Positions 36,408 to 45,048 are shown, counted from the first letter of the stretch. The stretch is DNA of 64,000 nucleotides from Nocardia salmonicida NBRC 13393 (GCF_001613085.1 NZ_BDBR01000045.1:1-64000), one strand, 5' to 3'. Numbers and translations are program-made. Notes: generated by a model from the sequence alone, not told the origin.

Positions 36408-36604
36408 GTTTCGATCTTGTTGACGCACACTGGTTCAAGAGCACTCGGAGTGGTGCAGGCAAGGATTGCGTCGAAGTAGCTTTCCTGTTCGGCGGGCACG
36501 TCGGGGTGCGCGACAGCAAGAATCCCGCGGGTCCCGCCCTGGTGTTCGACGGCGCGAGCTGGGACGACTTCACCCGTGGCATCGACACCGGCGCGTTCGC
36601 GTGA
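36404..36604 (+). CDS. DUF397 protein 1
   Basis: A 66-residue DUF397 protein with the typical pattern HWFKSTRSGAGKDCVEVAF, then VGVRDSKNPAGPALVF and W(D)DFTRGI. DUF397 proteins are encoded after XRE-DUF5753 regulators and may act as their partners or antagonists; BldB-like behaviour is known for relatives in Streptomyces. It overlaps both the regulator and the second DUF397 gene by four bases. Confidence 0.92.
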   Translation: MSFDLVDAHWFKSTRSGAGKDCVEVAFLFGGHVGVRDSKNPAGPALVFDGASWDDFTRGIDTGAFA

Positions 36605-36810
36605 ACACCAAGCGCGACATCGACACCACCGGCGCCACCTGGTTGCGGGCAGGCACCGGTGACGGGAGCGTGGAGGTCGCCATGCTGGCAGAGGGGCACG
36701 TGGCCCTGCGCGACAGCAAGAATCCCGAGGGTCCGGTGCTGATCTTCACCCCGAGTGAATGGACCGCCTTCACCGCGGGCGTGCACGACGGTGAGTTCGA
36801 TCGTCCTTGA
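36601..36810 (+). CDS. DUF397 protein 2
   Basis: A 69-residue DUF397 protein: TWLRAGTGDGSVEVAMLAEGHVALRDSKNPEGPVLIFTPSEWTAF in family terms. It lacks the usual Cys before VEVA (Ser here), which the first copy keeps. The GTG overlaps the stop of copy 1 as GTGA. The tandem arrangement suggests duplication and divergence of regulator partners. Confidence 0.9.
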   Translation: MNTKRDIDTTGATWLRAGTGDGSVEVAMLAEGHVALRDSKNPEGPVLIFTPSEWTAFTAGVHDGEFDRP

Positions 36811-36909
36811 TCACGCTAGATCACAGTACGATAGATATTCGGCATAGGCCGAGGTTTGATGCGGCGCTCGGTCGGGTAACCCGGGTATATGGACCGAGGG
36901 TTGAAGAAA

Positions 36910-37086
36910 ATGCCACCCCGGTACCGGAGGCTAGCGCCTGAGGACGGGGTGGAACGCCTGATCGTGATCCTGCTGTTCGCGGTATCGGCGATCGGAATCT
37001 ACGTTCTCACCAGCTCTTTGCTGTCGGCGTTGTTCATCGGATTACTGGTCGGATTAGTCGCTGTAGGGACTGTCGCTGTCTTGTAG
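36910..37086 (+). CDS. Small membrane protein
   Basis: A protein of 58 residues (or 65 if the ATG at 36889 is used). A basic N-terminus (PPRYRRLAPEDG) is followed by two hydrophobic segments with a short turn (VILLFAVSAIGIYVL, then ALFIGLLVGLVAVGTVAVL), so a two-helix membrane hairpin is expected. No family is recognised. The inner ATG has GAGGG nine bases upstream. A strong hairpin follows the stop. Confidence 0.6.
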   Translation: MPPRYRRLAPEDGVERLIVILLFAVSAIGIYVLTSSLLSALFIGLLVGLVAVGTVAVL

Positions 37087-37092
37087 GCAGCC

Positions 37093-37123
37093 GTCGCTGC
37101 GGGGCTTCGCACCCCGCAGCGAC
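37093..37123. terminator. Bidirectional terminator hairpin
   Basis: GTCGCTGCGGGG and CCCCGCAGCGAC form a perfect 12-bp stem with a 7-base loop between the small membrane protein and the convergent succinate dehydrogenase operon. Confidence 0.8.
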
Positions 37124-37131
37124 AACAGTAC

Positions 37132-37878
37132 CTACCGTCTGAACAATTTATTGCCGAGCCAGACAATAGGGTCGAATTGTCGATCTACGACCCGTTCTTT
37201 CAGTGGAATCAAGGCGTTGTCGGTGATTTTGATGTGCTCGGGGCACACGTCGGTGCAGCACTTGGTGATATTGCAATAGCCCAAACCTGCTTCCTCCTGG
37301 GCCATTTCGCGTCGATCGCGGGTATCGAGCGGGTGCATCTCCAACTCCGCGATGCGCATCAGGTAGCGCGGGCCGGCGAAGGCGGGCTTGTTCTCCTCGT
37401 GATCACGCACCACATGGCAGGTGTCCTGGCACAGGAAGCACTCGATGCACTTGCGGAACTCCTGGGAGCGCTCCACATCGACCTGCTTCATCCGGTAGTC
37501 ACCCGCCGCGAGACCGGGCGGCGGAGTGAACGAGGGGATCTCCCGTGCCTTCTCGTAGTTGAACGAGACGTCGGTGACCAGGTCCTTGATGATCGGGAAG
37601 GTCCGCATCGGCGTGACGGTGATGACCTCGTCCTGGGTGAACGTCGACATTCGCGTCATACAAAGCAGACGCGGGCGCCCGTTCACCTCCGCCGAACACG
37701 AACCGCACTTGCCCGCTTTGCAATTCCAGCGCACCGCGAGGTCGGGAGTCTGGGTGGCCTGGAGGCGATGGATGATGTCGAGCACCACCTCGCCCTCGTT
37801 CACCGCCACCGTGTAGTCCTCGAGGCTGCCGCCCTCGATGTCGCCGCGCCAGACCCGGAACCGGGCGTCGTATCCCAT
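37132..37878 (-). CDS. sdhB: Succinate dehydrogenase iron-sulfur subunit
   Basis: A 248-residue Fe-S subunit. The N-terminal 2Fe-2S ferredoxin domain has CKAGKCGSCSAEVNG with a fourth Cys in LLCMTRM. The C-terminal domain has CIECFLCQDTCHV and CNITKCCTDVCP for the 4Fe-4S and 3Fe-4S clusters. It passes electrons from the flavoprotein to the membrane anchor. It is the last gene of the anchor/flavoprotein/Fe-S operon, the same order as mycobacterial Sdh1 (Rv0249c-Rv0247c), with two bases between it and the flavoprotein gene. Confidence 0.94.
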   Translation of the reverse strand: MGYDARFRVWRGDIEGGSLEDYTVAVNEGEVVLDIIHRLQATQTPDLAVRWNCKAGKCGSCSAEVNGRPRLLCMTRMSTFTQDEVITVTPMRTFPIIKDLVTDVSFNYEKAREIPSFTPPPGLAAGDYRMKQVDVERSQEFRKCIECFLCQDTCHVVRDHEENKPAFAGPRYLMRIAELEMHPLDTRDRREMAQEEAGLGYCNITKCCTDVCPEHIKITDNALIPLKERVVDRQFDPIVWLGNKLFRR

Positions 37879-37880
37879 GG

Positions 37881-39803
37881 TTACGCCTTTCCCTCGGCTG
37901 CCGGGTGCTCAGCCAATTCTTGCTCGGTGTAGTACTTTTCGAGCTCGCTCAGTTCGAACAGGGCGAGTAGGTCTTCGCGCATCGGCGTCTGATCGGCCCG
38001 GGTGACGGTGACGTCGGGGATCTGGGCATCGGACGACGGATCGACCGCGCAGACCAGCAACGTGTTGCGCCAGTCCGGGTTCATGCCGGGGTGATCGTCG
38101 CGGGTGTGGCCGCCACGACTCTCGGTACGCAACAGCGCTGCCTGCGCGACACATTCGCTGACGATCAGCATGTTGGCCAGGTCGAGGGCCAGATGCCAGC
38201 CGGGGTTGAACGGCCGCTTGCCCTGCACCGCCACGTTGGCGTAGCGGGCGCGCAACTCGGCGAGTTTGTCGATCGCCGCGCGCACCTCGTGTTCCTTGCG
38301 GATGATGCCGACCAGGTCGTTCATCGTCTGCTGGAGTTCGGAGTGCAGGGTGTACGGGTTCTCGCCGGAACCGTCCGCGCGCGCATCGAACGGCGCCAGT
38401 GCGGTGTTCGCGGCCGCTTCGATGTCGGCTTCGGCGGGCGTCGGCTTGTCGGCGAGCTGCTGCACGTAGGCCGACGCGCCCAGCCCTGCCCTGCGGCCGA
38501 ACACCAGCAGGTCCGACAGGGAGTTGCCGCCGAGCCGATTCGAGCCGTGCATGCCACCGGAACACTCACCGGCGGCGAACAATCCGGGGACGAGCGCCGC
38601 ACCGGAATCGGGGTTCACCTCGATCCCGCCCATCACGTAGTGGCAGGTGGGGCCGACTTCCATCGGCTCGGCCGTGATGTCGACATCGGCCAGTTCCTTG
38701 AACTGGTGGTGCATCGACGGCAGCCTGCGCACGATCTCGTCGGCGGGCATGCGGGAGGCGATGTCGAGGTAGACGCCGCCGTGTTCGGTGCCGCGGCCCG
38801 CCTTCACCTCCTCGTTGATCGCCCTGGCGACCTCGTCGCGGGGGAGTAGGTCGGGAGTGCGGCGCGCGGAATCGTTGTCGCGCAACCACTGATCGGCTTC
38901 TTCCTCGGTTTCGGCGTACTGACCCTTGAAGACCGGCGGGATGTAGTCGAACATGAACCGCTTGCCGTCGGAGTTCTTCAGCACGCCGCCGTCGCCGCGC
39001 ACACCCTCGGTGACGAGGATGCCCTTCACGCTCGGCGGCCAGACCATCCCGGTGGGATGGAACTGGAGGAACTCCATATTGATCAGCGTCGCGCCCGAGC
39101 GCAGTGCCAGCGCGTGGCCGTCGCCGGTGTACTCCCATGAGTTCGATGTCACCGTGTAGGACTTGCCGATTCCGCCGGTGGCCAGCACGACCGCGGGCGC
39201 CTTGAACAGCACGAAGCCGCCCGATTCCCGCCAGTAGCCGAACGCGCCGGCGATCGCCCCGCCGTCGGTGAGCAATTCGGTGATCGTGCATTCGGCGAAG
39301 ACCTTGATCCTGGCCTCGTAGTCGCCGGTCGCCGCGAAGTCCTCCTGCTGCAGCGAGACGATCTTCTGCTGCATCGTGCGGATCAGTTCGAGGCCGGTCC
39401 GGTCGCCGACATGGGCGAGGCGGGGGTAGGTGTGGCCGCCGAAGTTGCGCTGACTGATCCGCCCGTCGGCCGTGCGGTCGAACAGCGCCCCATAGGTTTC
39501 CAGCTCCCACACCCGGTCGGGCGCCTCCTGCGCGTGCAGTTCGGCCATGCGCCAGTTGTTGAGGAACTTGCCGCCGCGCATGGTGTCTTTGAAGTGCGTC
39601 TGCCAGTTGTCCTTCTCATTGGCGTTGCCCATCGACGCCGCGCAACCACCCTCGGCCATCACGGTATGCGCCTTGCCGAACAACGACTTACACACCACCG
39701 CCACCGAAAGCCCTTGTTCGCGTGCCTCGATCACGGCTCGCAGACCCGCGCCGCCCGCCCCGATCACCACGACGTCGTAGTCGTGCCGTTCCACGTCTGG
39801 CAT
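37881..39803 (-). CDS. sdhA: Succinate dehydrogenase/fumarate reductase flavoprotein subunit
   Basis: A 640-residue flavoprotein with VVIGAGGAGLRAVIEA (FAD-binding, near residue 10), the His of KAHTVMAEGG that should carry covalent FAD, the capping domain and the catalytic region with HYVMGGIEVNPDS and the C-terminal helical domain (SRGGHTRDDHPGMN, catalytic Arg/His). It oxidises succinate to fumarate at the cytoplasmic face of the membrane. It starts at an ATG preceded by GAGGAG. It is close to the Sdh1 type of mycobacteria. Confidence 0.95.
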   Translation of the reverse strand: MPDVERHDYDVVVIGAGGAGLRAVIEAREQGLSVAVVCKSLFGKAHTVMAEGGCAASMGNANEKDNWQTHFKDTMRGGKFLNNWRMAELHAQEAPDRVWELETYGALFDRTADGRISQRNFGGHTYPRLAHVGDRTGLELIRTMQQKIVSLQQEDFAATGDYEARIKVFAECTITELLTDGGAIAGAFGYWRESGGFVLFKAPAVVLATGGIGKSYTVTSNSWEYTGDGHALALRSGATLINMEFLQFHPTGMVWPPSVKGILVTEGVRGDGGVLKNSDGKRFMFDYIPPVFKGQYAETEEEADQWLRDNDSARRTPDLLPRDEVARAINEEVKAGRGTEHGGVYLDIASRMPADEIVRRLPSMHHQFKELADVDITAEPMEVGPTCHYVMGGIEVNPDSGAALVPGLFAAGECSGGMHGSNRLGGNSLSDLLVFGRRAGLGASAYVQQLADKPTPAEADIEAAANTALAPFDARADGSGENPYTLHSELQQTMNDLVGIIRKEHEVRAAIDKLAELRARYANVAVQGKRPFNPGWHLALDLANMLIVSECVAQAALLRTESRGGHTRDDHPGMNPDWRNTLLVCAVDPSSDAQIPDVTVTRADQTPMREDLLALFELSELEKYYTEQELAEHPAAEGKA

Positions 39804-39833
39804 TGAAATACAAGCTCCTCGCGTTGTCGCGGC

Positions 39834-40715
39834 TCAGTTGACGAACCGCAGGTCCGAAATGGTCTGGCTCGCAACCAACATCACGTAGAAGTCGGCGAGC
39901 ACGAGGGTGCCGAGAGTGGTCCAGGCCAGCGCCATGTGGCGGGTGTTGAGCTTGGAGATCTGGGTCCAGTACCAGTACCGCACCGGATGGGCGGAGAAGT
40001 TCTTGAGCCGTCCGCCCACGATGTGCCTGCACGAATGGCACGACAGGGTGTAGGCCCACAGCAGGATCACGTTGACCAGCAGGACGATATTGCCGAGGCC
40101 GAAACCGAAACCGCCACTGCTGCCGTGGAACGCGGTGATCGCGTCGTAGGTGTTGATCAGCGAGACCACCAGCGCCACGTAGAAGAAGTAGCGGTGCGCG
40201 TTCTGGATGATCAACGGCAGCCGCGACTCGCCGGTGTAGCGCGCGTGCGGCTCGGCCACCGCACAGGCGGGCGGCGAGAACCACACCGAGCGGTAGTAGG
40301 CCTTGCGGTAGTAGTAGCAGGTCAGCCGAAAGCCGAGCAGGAACGGCAGCACCACGAAACCGAGCGGGATCCACATCGGCAGCTCGGGGAACGGGGTACC
40401 GAAATGCGCCGATCCCGGAACGCATGAGTCGCTCAGACACGGCGAGTAGAACGGCGTCAGATAGTGGAACTCGGGCACCCAATAGGCCGTCCGCACAAAG
40501 GATCTGATCGTCGCGTAGGTGACGAACGCGGCGAGTCCGAGCGCGGTGAACAGCGGCGGCAGCCACCAGCGGTCGGTGCGAAGGGTGCGCGCGGAAATGC
40601 GGGCGCGCGTTCTGCTGAAGACGCCGGTGCCCGCGGAGTGGGAAGCGGGGGAAGCGGTCGGTGCGGCACTCACGGTGGATGCCTCGCTGATCTTCGGGTC
40701 TGCGGCAGTGATCAT
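39834..40715 (-). CDS. Succinate dehydrogenase membrane anchor subunit
   Basis: A 293-residue integral membrane protein with a Ser/Ala/Thr-rich N-terminal extension (about 40 residues) and five hydrophobic segments, starting near WWLPPLFTALGLAAFV. Conserved histidines and cysteines (QNAHRYFF, LSCHSCRHIVGG) could bind haem or a quinone-proximal site. It matches the single large anchor found in mycobacterial Sdh1 operons. It is the first gene of the operon and divergent from the thiolase-like gene; a CRP-like site lies about 100 bp upstream. Confidence 0.88.
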   Translation of the reverse strand: MITAADPKISEASTVSAAPTASPASHSAGTGVFSRTRARISARTLRTDRWWLPPLFTALGLAAFVTYATIRSFVRTAYWVPEFHYLTPFYSPCLSDSCVPGSAHFGTPFPELPMWIPLGFVVLPFLLGFRLTCYYYRKAYYRSVWFSPPACAVAEPHARYTGESRLPLIIQNAHRYFFYVALVVSLINTYDAITAFHGSSGGFGFGLGNIVLLVNVILLWAYTLSCHSCRHIVGGRLKNFSAHPVRYWYWTQISKLNTRHMALAWTTLGTLVLADFYVMLVASQTISDLRFVN

Positions 40716-40807
40716 TACCCACCGCGATGGATTGTGATGTGGAGCACCATACGCCTCTGTTCATGCCGCTCGCGGTGGGTCTCATGCACTCGGTCACCAC
40801 ACATGGC

Positions 40808-40823
40808 GGTGATCTCGATCACA
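40808..40823. promoter_or_regulatory. CRP/GlxR-like site in the sdh-thiolase divergent region
   Basis: GGTGATCTCGATCACA matches TGTGA-N6-TCACA at 9 of 10 positions. It is placed 93 bp upstream of the anchor-subunit start and 99 bp upstream of the thiolase-like start, in a 206-bp divergent intergenic region. Regulation of sdh by cAMP-responsive CRP would be reasonable. Confidence 0.45.
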
Positions 40824-40921
40824 GGCGTGAAGGTCGTGGCGACCCGTCATGCCTGCGCAACAAACCTGTGGTGCCCTGTGACAGGTATTCCCCCGTGCCG
40901 GGGAGAGGAGCGTGACGCGCA

Positions 40922-42100
40922 ATGAGAAGAGCCGCGATCGTGGCGCCCGTCCGTACGCCCAGTGGCGTGGAGGGCGGTGCGTTGTCGGGGATGCCCGCCG
41001 AGTGGCTGGCGACCACGGTGTTGTCCGCCGTGATCGAACGCTCGGGAATCGACCCGCTACGCATCGACGATGTGGCCATGGCCTGTATCGATGGTGGCCT
41101 CTCCGATGTGCCCGCGGTCGGTTCGCTCGCCGCTCGCGGTGCCGGATTACCTTTCGCAGTACCCGGTTTCGTCACCGACAAACACGGCGGTAGCGGACTA
41201 CAGGCGGTGATCACCGCGGCGATGATGGTCCAGACCGGCGCCGCGGATGTGGTGGTCGCGGGCGGAGTGGAATGCGCGACGACCCATGCGGGGCTACCCG
41301 GTGGGACCGCGGGATTGCACAACGCCGAGCGGCTGGCGCACTACTACGGGATCGACCGCAATGCCGCCGACGAGTTCGCGGTGGCCAGTCATCGCAAGGC
41401 GGCTCGGGCCTGGCGGCAGGGCGCGTTCGCGGCCGAGGTCGTCGGGGTGGCCGCCGGGTTCGGCGATCACCAGATCACCCGTGACGAGGGCGTGCGCGAC
41501 GACCTGTCGACCCACACGCTTGCCGGTTTGCGCCCGCTGCTGCGCGAGGGCGTGGTGACAGTCGGAAACATGAGTTCGCATCGGCTCGGGGCGTCGGCGT
41601 GCCTGGTCGTCGCCGAGGACCGGCTCGGCGAGCTCGGGGTGACGCCGATGGCGTTTCTCGCGGGCTGGGCCGCCGCCGGGTGTGACAACGCGGGTCCCGG
41701 ACTGGGGGCAGCGCCCGCGGTCTCGAAGCTGCTCGGGCGAGCCGGGTGCTCGCTGGACGAGATCGATCTGCTCGAAATCAACGAGGGCTACGCGGTGGAG
41801 GTGCTCGCACTGGCCACCGAATGGGAACTCGACCCACTCGACCGGCTCAATGTGAACGGCTCCGACATCGCGCTCGGGCACCCGGTCGGGGCCACGGGCC
41901 TGCGGATCATGACGACCATGCTGCACGAGCTGGGCCGCACCGGCGGTCGTTACGGACTGGAGGCCATCGCGCTCGGCCACGATCACGGGATCGCGGCTCT
42001 GTTCGAATCGGCCGAAGCCGACGAACCGACCGAAGTCCCACGCGGCGCCCGCTTCCACGGCTCCCGAACCCGCAAACTGGGCCGGCACCGAGCCGGGTAG
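40922..42100 (+). CDS. Thiolase-like protein lacking both catalytic cysteines
   Basis: A 392-residue thiolase-fold protein with clear family motifs: MRRAAIVAPVRTP, GDVVVAGGVE-like VVVAGGVECA, INEGYAVEVLA (the NEAFA loop) and NGSDIALGHPVGATG (His320). The nucleophilic Cys of xCGSxQA is replaced by Gly89 (KHGGSGLQA), and the second Cys (xCIGGGxG) by Ala350 (AIALGHDHG). It therefore should not perform normal thiolytic or Claisen chemistry. It may be a non-decarboxylative binding or scaffold protein, or a steroid/lipid-transfer-type thiolase-like partner. GGAGAGGAG precedes the ATG. It is divergent from sdh. Confidence 0.88.
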   Translation: MRRAAIVAPVRTPSGVEGGALSGMPAEWLATTVLSAVIERSGIDPLRIDDVAMACIDGGLSDVPAVGSLAARGAGLPFAVPGFVTDKHGGSGLQAVITAAMMVQTGAADVVVAGGVECATTHAGLPGGTAGLHNAERLAHYYGIDRNAADEFAVASHRKAARAWRQGAFAAEVVGVAAGFGDHQITRDEGVRDDLSTHTLAGLRPLLREGVVTVGNMSSHRLGASACLVVAEDRLGELGVTPMAFLAGWAAAGCDNAGPGLGAAPAVSKLLGRAGCSLDEIDLLEINEGYAVEVLALATEWELDPLDRLNVNGSDIALGHPVGATGLRIMTTMLHELGRTGGRYGLEAIALGHDHGIAALFESAEADEPTEVPRGARFHGSRTRKLGRHRAG

Positions 42101-42120
42101 TCAGCTCCAGAAATACTGGT

Positions 42121-42156
42121 CGGCGCGACGACCCTGATGGCAGGGCCGTCGCGCCG
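42121..42156. terminator. Bidirectional terminator hairpin
   Basis: CGGCGCGACG-A-CCCT and AGGG-C-CGTCGCGCCG form a long stem with one internal mismatch and a 6-base loop, between the convergent thiolase-like gene and the small gene at 42169. Confidence 0.75.
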
Positions 42157-42168
42157 GTGATCAGGCTC

Positions 42169-42459
42169 TTACTTCGTTCTGGGGCGGGAGTGGAAGCCGA
42201 GGCCTTCGTCCTGGGCGCCCATCCATGCTGCTTCGTCGGACTTGCTGTCGGGGACGTAGATCGGCTCCGACCGGCGTGGGACGGCGAGTTCCGGCGGTGG
42301 TGCCTGCTCGAAGTCCTCGGCGTCGATGACGAGCCGCTCGAGGTCGTTCTCCAGACGACGGATGGTGGCCGCGTCGCCGTAGTTGGAGCGCAGTGCGCCG
42401 ATCGATTGCCGGAGTTGGCCGACCGCGTAGCGCAGTTCCGCGATATCGCTGCGTGTCAT
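42169..42459 (-). CDS. Small uncharacterised protein
   Basis: A 96-residue soluble protein. The N-terminal 55 residues form an amphipathic, coiled-coil-like helix (ELRYAVGQLRQSIGALR, RRLENDLERLVIDAEDF), followed by a Pro-rich section and a C-terminal DEAAWMGAQDEGLGFHSR. No family is recognised. A very strong AGGAGGT lies six bases before the ATG, so it is certainly a gene. Two CRP-like sequences are upstream (42547-42579). Confidence 0.75.
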   Translation of the reverse strand: MTRSDIAELRYAVGQLRQSIGALRSNYGDAATIRRLENDLERLVIDAEDFEQAPPPELAVPRRSEPIYVPDSKSDEAAWMGAQDEGLGFHSRPRTK

Positions 42460-42546
42460 CGTTACCTCCTGTGTATATGGCGGGCATACCGACTCGCCGG
42501 ATCACGGGTACGCCCGAAAAGTCCCGGGCCGCACTGCACCGAGCCG

Positions 42547-42579
42547 TGTGACTCACCACACAACGTGATCTCCACCACA
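42547..42579. promoter_or_regulatory. Two tandem CRP/GlxR-like sequences
   Basis: TGTGACTCACCACACA (42547-42562, 9/10 of TGTGA-N6-TCACA) and CGTGATCTCCACCACA (42564-42579, 8/10) are adjacent, about 90-120 bp upstream of the small gene that starts at 42459. They are suggestive only, because short sites arise by chance. Confidence 0.3.
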
Positions 42580-42650
42580 ATAACGGATCTTTTCGGTTTA
42601 CGCCCGAAGTTGTGGGAGAACACAGGATTGCCGTCCGGTAACTGTTGTGC

Positions 42651-43601
42651 TCACCCAGCGACGGCGTAGCGAGTGCGCATGTCGATCCTCGCCCGGTCGA
42701 CCAGCGTGGTGATCGAGTGGGCGACGTCTTCGGCGTGTTCGAGGATCACGCTGTGACCGGCGCCTTCGATCCGCACCAGCTCGGCGCCCGCCAGCTGTGA
42801 GGCCAGCACCACCGAGTGGGTGAACGGCACCATGAGATCGGCCGAGCCCGCCAGGACGAGAGCGGGCAGATCGCCGAAGCGGGCGAGGGTGTTCGCCTCG
42901 TCGAAGTCGAGCAGCGAGCTCAGGAAGCCGGACATGGTCAGCAGCGCGGTCTCGTTGAGCACCGCGGTGGCGATGGCCGCGACGCGCGGGCTCAGGCGCC
43001 GGGTGCCCGTGCTCGCCTCGCGGATCAGCGGTCCGAAGATCCAGCGGGAGAAGCGCTTCGACGCCTGCATCATCCTGGGCGCGGCCACGACCGCGCGCTG
43101 CAGCGAGGCCACAGCGTGCCGATTGAGGAGTCTGCCGAGGCCGACCTCGGTGATGCCGCCCGCGGCGCCCGCGATCAGGCCGATCCCGGCGATCCGGTGA
43201 CCGATGGCCGCCGGGTAGAGGCGGGCGTAGGCCAGCACCACCATCGCGCCCATCGAATGTCCGACGAGTACGACGGGCCCCGTCGGTGCGACCGCGCGCA
43301 GCACCGCGTCGAGATCGGTGGCGAGCTGGTCGATCGTGTAGGTGGCGTGGTGGGCGTGCCCGGATTCGCCGTGGCCTCGGTGGTCGTAGAAGACCATCCG
43401 GGCGTCGGCGGCCCAATCCCGCAGCAGATGGTCGCGCAGGAACGACCAGGATTCGGTGTGCAGGCAGTGGCCGTGGACGAAAACGACGGTCAGGGCCGCG
43501 TCCTTGTCGCCGAAGCTGCGGACCGCGATGGGCACACCGTCATCGGCGACGACAGTGCAGCGGCGACCGCCGGTGCCGGTGATAGGGAAGGTTTTCGACA
43601 T
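42651..43601 (-). CDS. Alpha/beta hydrolase
   Basis: A 316-residue alpha/beta-hydrolase. The nucleophile is Ser116 in GHSMG, the oxyanion region is FVHGHCLHTESW, the acid is probably the Asp of LAGSADLMVPF, and the His is in GAGHSVILEH. There is no signal peptide, so it is cytoplasmic. Lipase/esterase or epoxide-hydrolase activity cannot be told apart; the long hydrophobic cap (about 145-215) suggests a lipid substrate. The ATG at 43601 follows GGAGGGCG. The promoter region upstream contains the unusual CTAG-rich repeats at 43757-43864. Confidence 0.88.
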   Translation of the reverse strand: MSKTFPITGTGGRRCTVVADDGVPIAVRSFGDKDAALTVVFVHGHCLHTESWSFLRDHLLRDWAADARMVFYDHRGHGESGHAHHATYTIDQLATDLDAVLRAVAPTGPVVLVGHSMGAMVVLAYARLYPAAIGHRIAGIGLIAGAAGGITEVGLGRLLNRHAVASLQRAVVAAPRMMQASKRFSRWIFGPLIREASTGTRRLSPRVAAIATAVLNETALLTMSGFLSSLLDFDEANTLARFGDLPALVLAGSADLMVPFTHSVVLASQLAGAELVRIEGAGHSVILEHAEDVAHSITTLVDRARIDMRTRYAVAG

Positions 43602-43756
43602 TGCGCCCTCCTCCGTCTGCGGCGGGACGCCCTGAGGAATATGCGTTCCTGCCTGGTGTTTCGGAGAAGGTTTCCAGCGTGTTAACCGGTCAACCCTCGC
43701 GTTATCCACTCGATGCGCAAACGATTCCGGGTGGGCGCGCATCGTTACTCAGGACG

Positions 43757-43864
43757 ATCTTCGGAGATCTAGCACTTTCACTAGAAATTTGTAGACGACT
43801 GTCGAGGAGTGGCTACGCAGGGAATTCTTCGTATCTCTAGGTGATTTGCTAGAAATCCGAAGAT
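43757..43864. repeat. CTAG-rich repeat cluster in AT-rich intergenic DNA
   Basis: CTAG-N8-CTAGAAAT occurs twice (43769-43788 and 43837-43856). The pair is bracketed by a perfect 9-bp inverted repeat, ATCTTCGGA (43757-43765) and TCCGAAGAT (43856-43864). CTAG is rare in GC-rich genomes, so four copies in 90 bp suggest protein-binding sites. Confidence 0.6.
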
Positions 43865-43866
43865 GC

Positions 43867-45048
43867 TCATACGCTCCGGAGATAGCGACCGAAGTGGGGG
43901 ACCGTGAAGCCGATCGTGCCGCGCTCGGCGGAGTAGATGAGGCCCTTCTTGATCAGGCCGTCACGCGCGGGGGAGACCGAGGCGGGCTTGCGGCCGAGCT
44001 CGGCGGCCACCGCCGACGTGGCGACCGGGGCGTCGTCGCCCGCCAGGTCGGCCATGGCGCGCATGTACTCGCGTTCGGCGGGGGTCGCGCGTTCGTAGCG
44101 GGAGCCGAAGAAGCCGACCGCCAGTTCCTCTTCGGCCGCGGGGGAAGCCACCGCGACGTCTTCGGCGGTGATCGGGCTCTCGGGTGCCTGATCCCAGGCG
44201 GCTTTGCCGTAGGCCTGGACGAAATACGGGTAGCCGTCAGCTCTTTGATAGAGCGAATCGAGCGCGGTTTCGGTGAACTTCACCTCCTCGCGTTCGGCGG
44301 GCGCGATGAGGGCGAGGTCGGCCGACTGGCGGTCGAGACGATCGATCCGGTGGTAGCTGAAGAGTCGCTCCGAGTAACTTTTCGAGGCCGAGAGCACCGC
44401 GGGGAGATGGGGCAGGCCCGCGCCGACGACGATCAACGGGGCGCCGTCCTGGCTCAGCTCGTGGCACGCGCCGCAGATCGCGGACACGTCGGCGGGGCCG
44501 AGGTCTTGCATTTCGTCGATGAAAATGCCGATGCCGACCCCGATATCGGCGGCGAGGGCGGCCGCCTCTTTGAACAGTTCGATCAGATCGATCTCGATAT
44601 CGCCCGAGTCGGCGCGACCGGTCACGGCGGGCACATCGATACCGGGCTGCCAGCGTTCGCGCATGCCCTTGTCCGCGGTGGCGCGCAACGCGAAGGCCTT
44701 GAGGATGCCGAGGAAATCGTCGACGCGCTCGGGATTGCGGTGCGACATCGCGATCGCGCGCACCGCCATATGCAAGGCCGAGGACAGTGGCCTGCGCAGA
44801 TCCTGGTCGGGCCGTGCCTCGATCTTGCCGGTACCCCAGCCGCGCGAGATGGCGGCGGAGCGAAGTTGATTGAGCAGCACGGTCTTCCCGACACCGCGCA
44901 GACCCGTGAGCATCACGCTGCGTTCCGGTCGGCCGCGGGCGATGCGCTCGAGCACGATGTCGAACGCCGCGAGTTGTTTGTCGCGCCCGGCCAATTCGGG
45001 TGGACGCTGGCCGGCGCCGGGTGCATACGGATTGCGCACGGGGTCCAT
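43867..45048 (-). CDS. AAA ATPase with C-terminal winged-helix-like domain
   Basis: A 393-residue STAND/Orc-like AAA protein. Walker A is GLRGVGKT (49-56) and Walker B is IFIDEMQDL (near 175-183); sensor 1 is in LIVVGAGLPHL. The C-terminal 80 residues (SAVAAELGRKPASVSPARDGLIKKGLIYS in family terms) resemble a winged helix. It matches the actinobacterial 'ATP-binding protein' with AAA_16-type domain. The role is unknown; an ATP-switch regulator or a mobile-element-derived ATPase is possible. It is divergent from the small helical protein gene at 45158 across 109 bp. Confidence 0.85.
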   Translation of the reverse strand: MDPVRNPYAPGAGQRPPELAGRDKQLAAFDIVLERIARGRPERSVMLTGLRGVGKTVLLNQLRSAAISRGWGTGKIEARPDQDLRRPLSSALHMAVRAIAMSHRNPERVDDFLGILKAFALRATADKGMRERWQPGIDVPAVTGRADSGDIEIDLIELFKEAAALAADIGVGIGIFIDEMQDLGPADVSAICGACHELSQDGAPLIVVGAGLPHLPAVLSASKSYSERLFSYHRIDRLDRQSADLALIAPAEREEVKFTETALDSLYQRADGYPYFVQAYGKAAWDQAPESPITAEDVAVASPAAEEELAVGFFGSRYERATPAEREYMRAMADLAGDDAPVATSAVAAELGRKPASVSPARDGLIKKGLIYSAERGTIGFTVPHFGRYLRSV

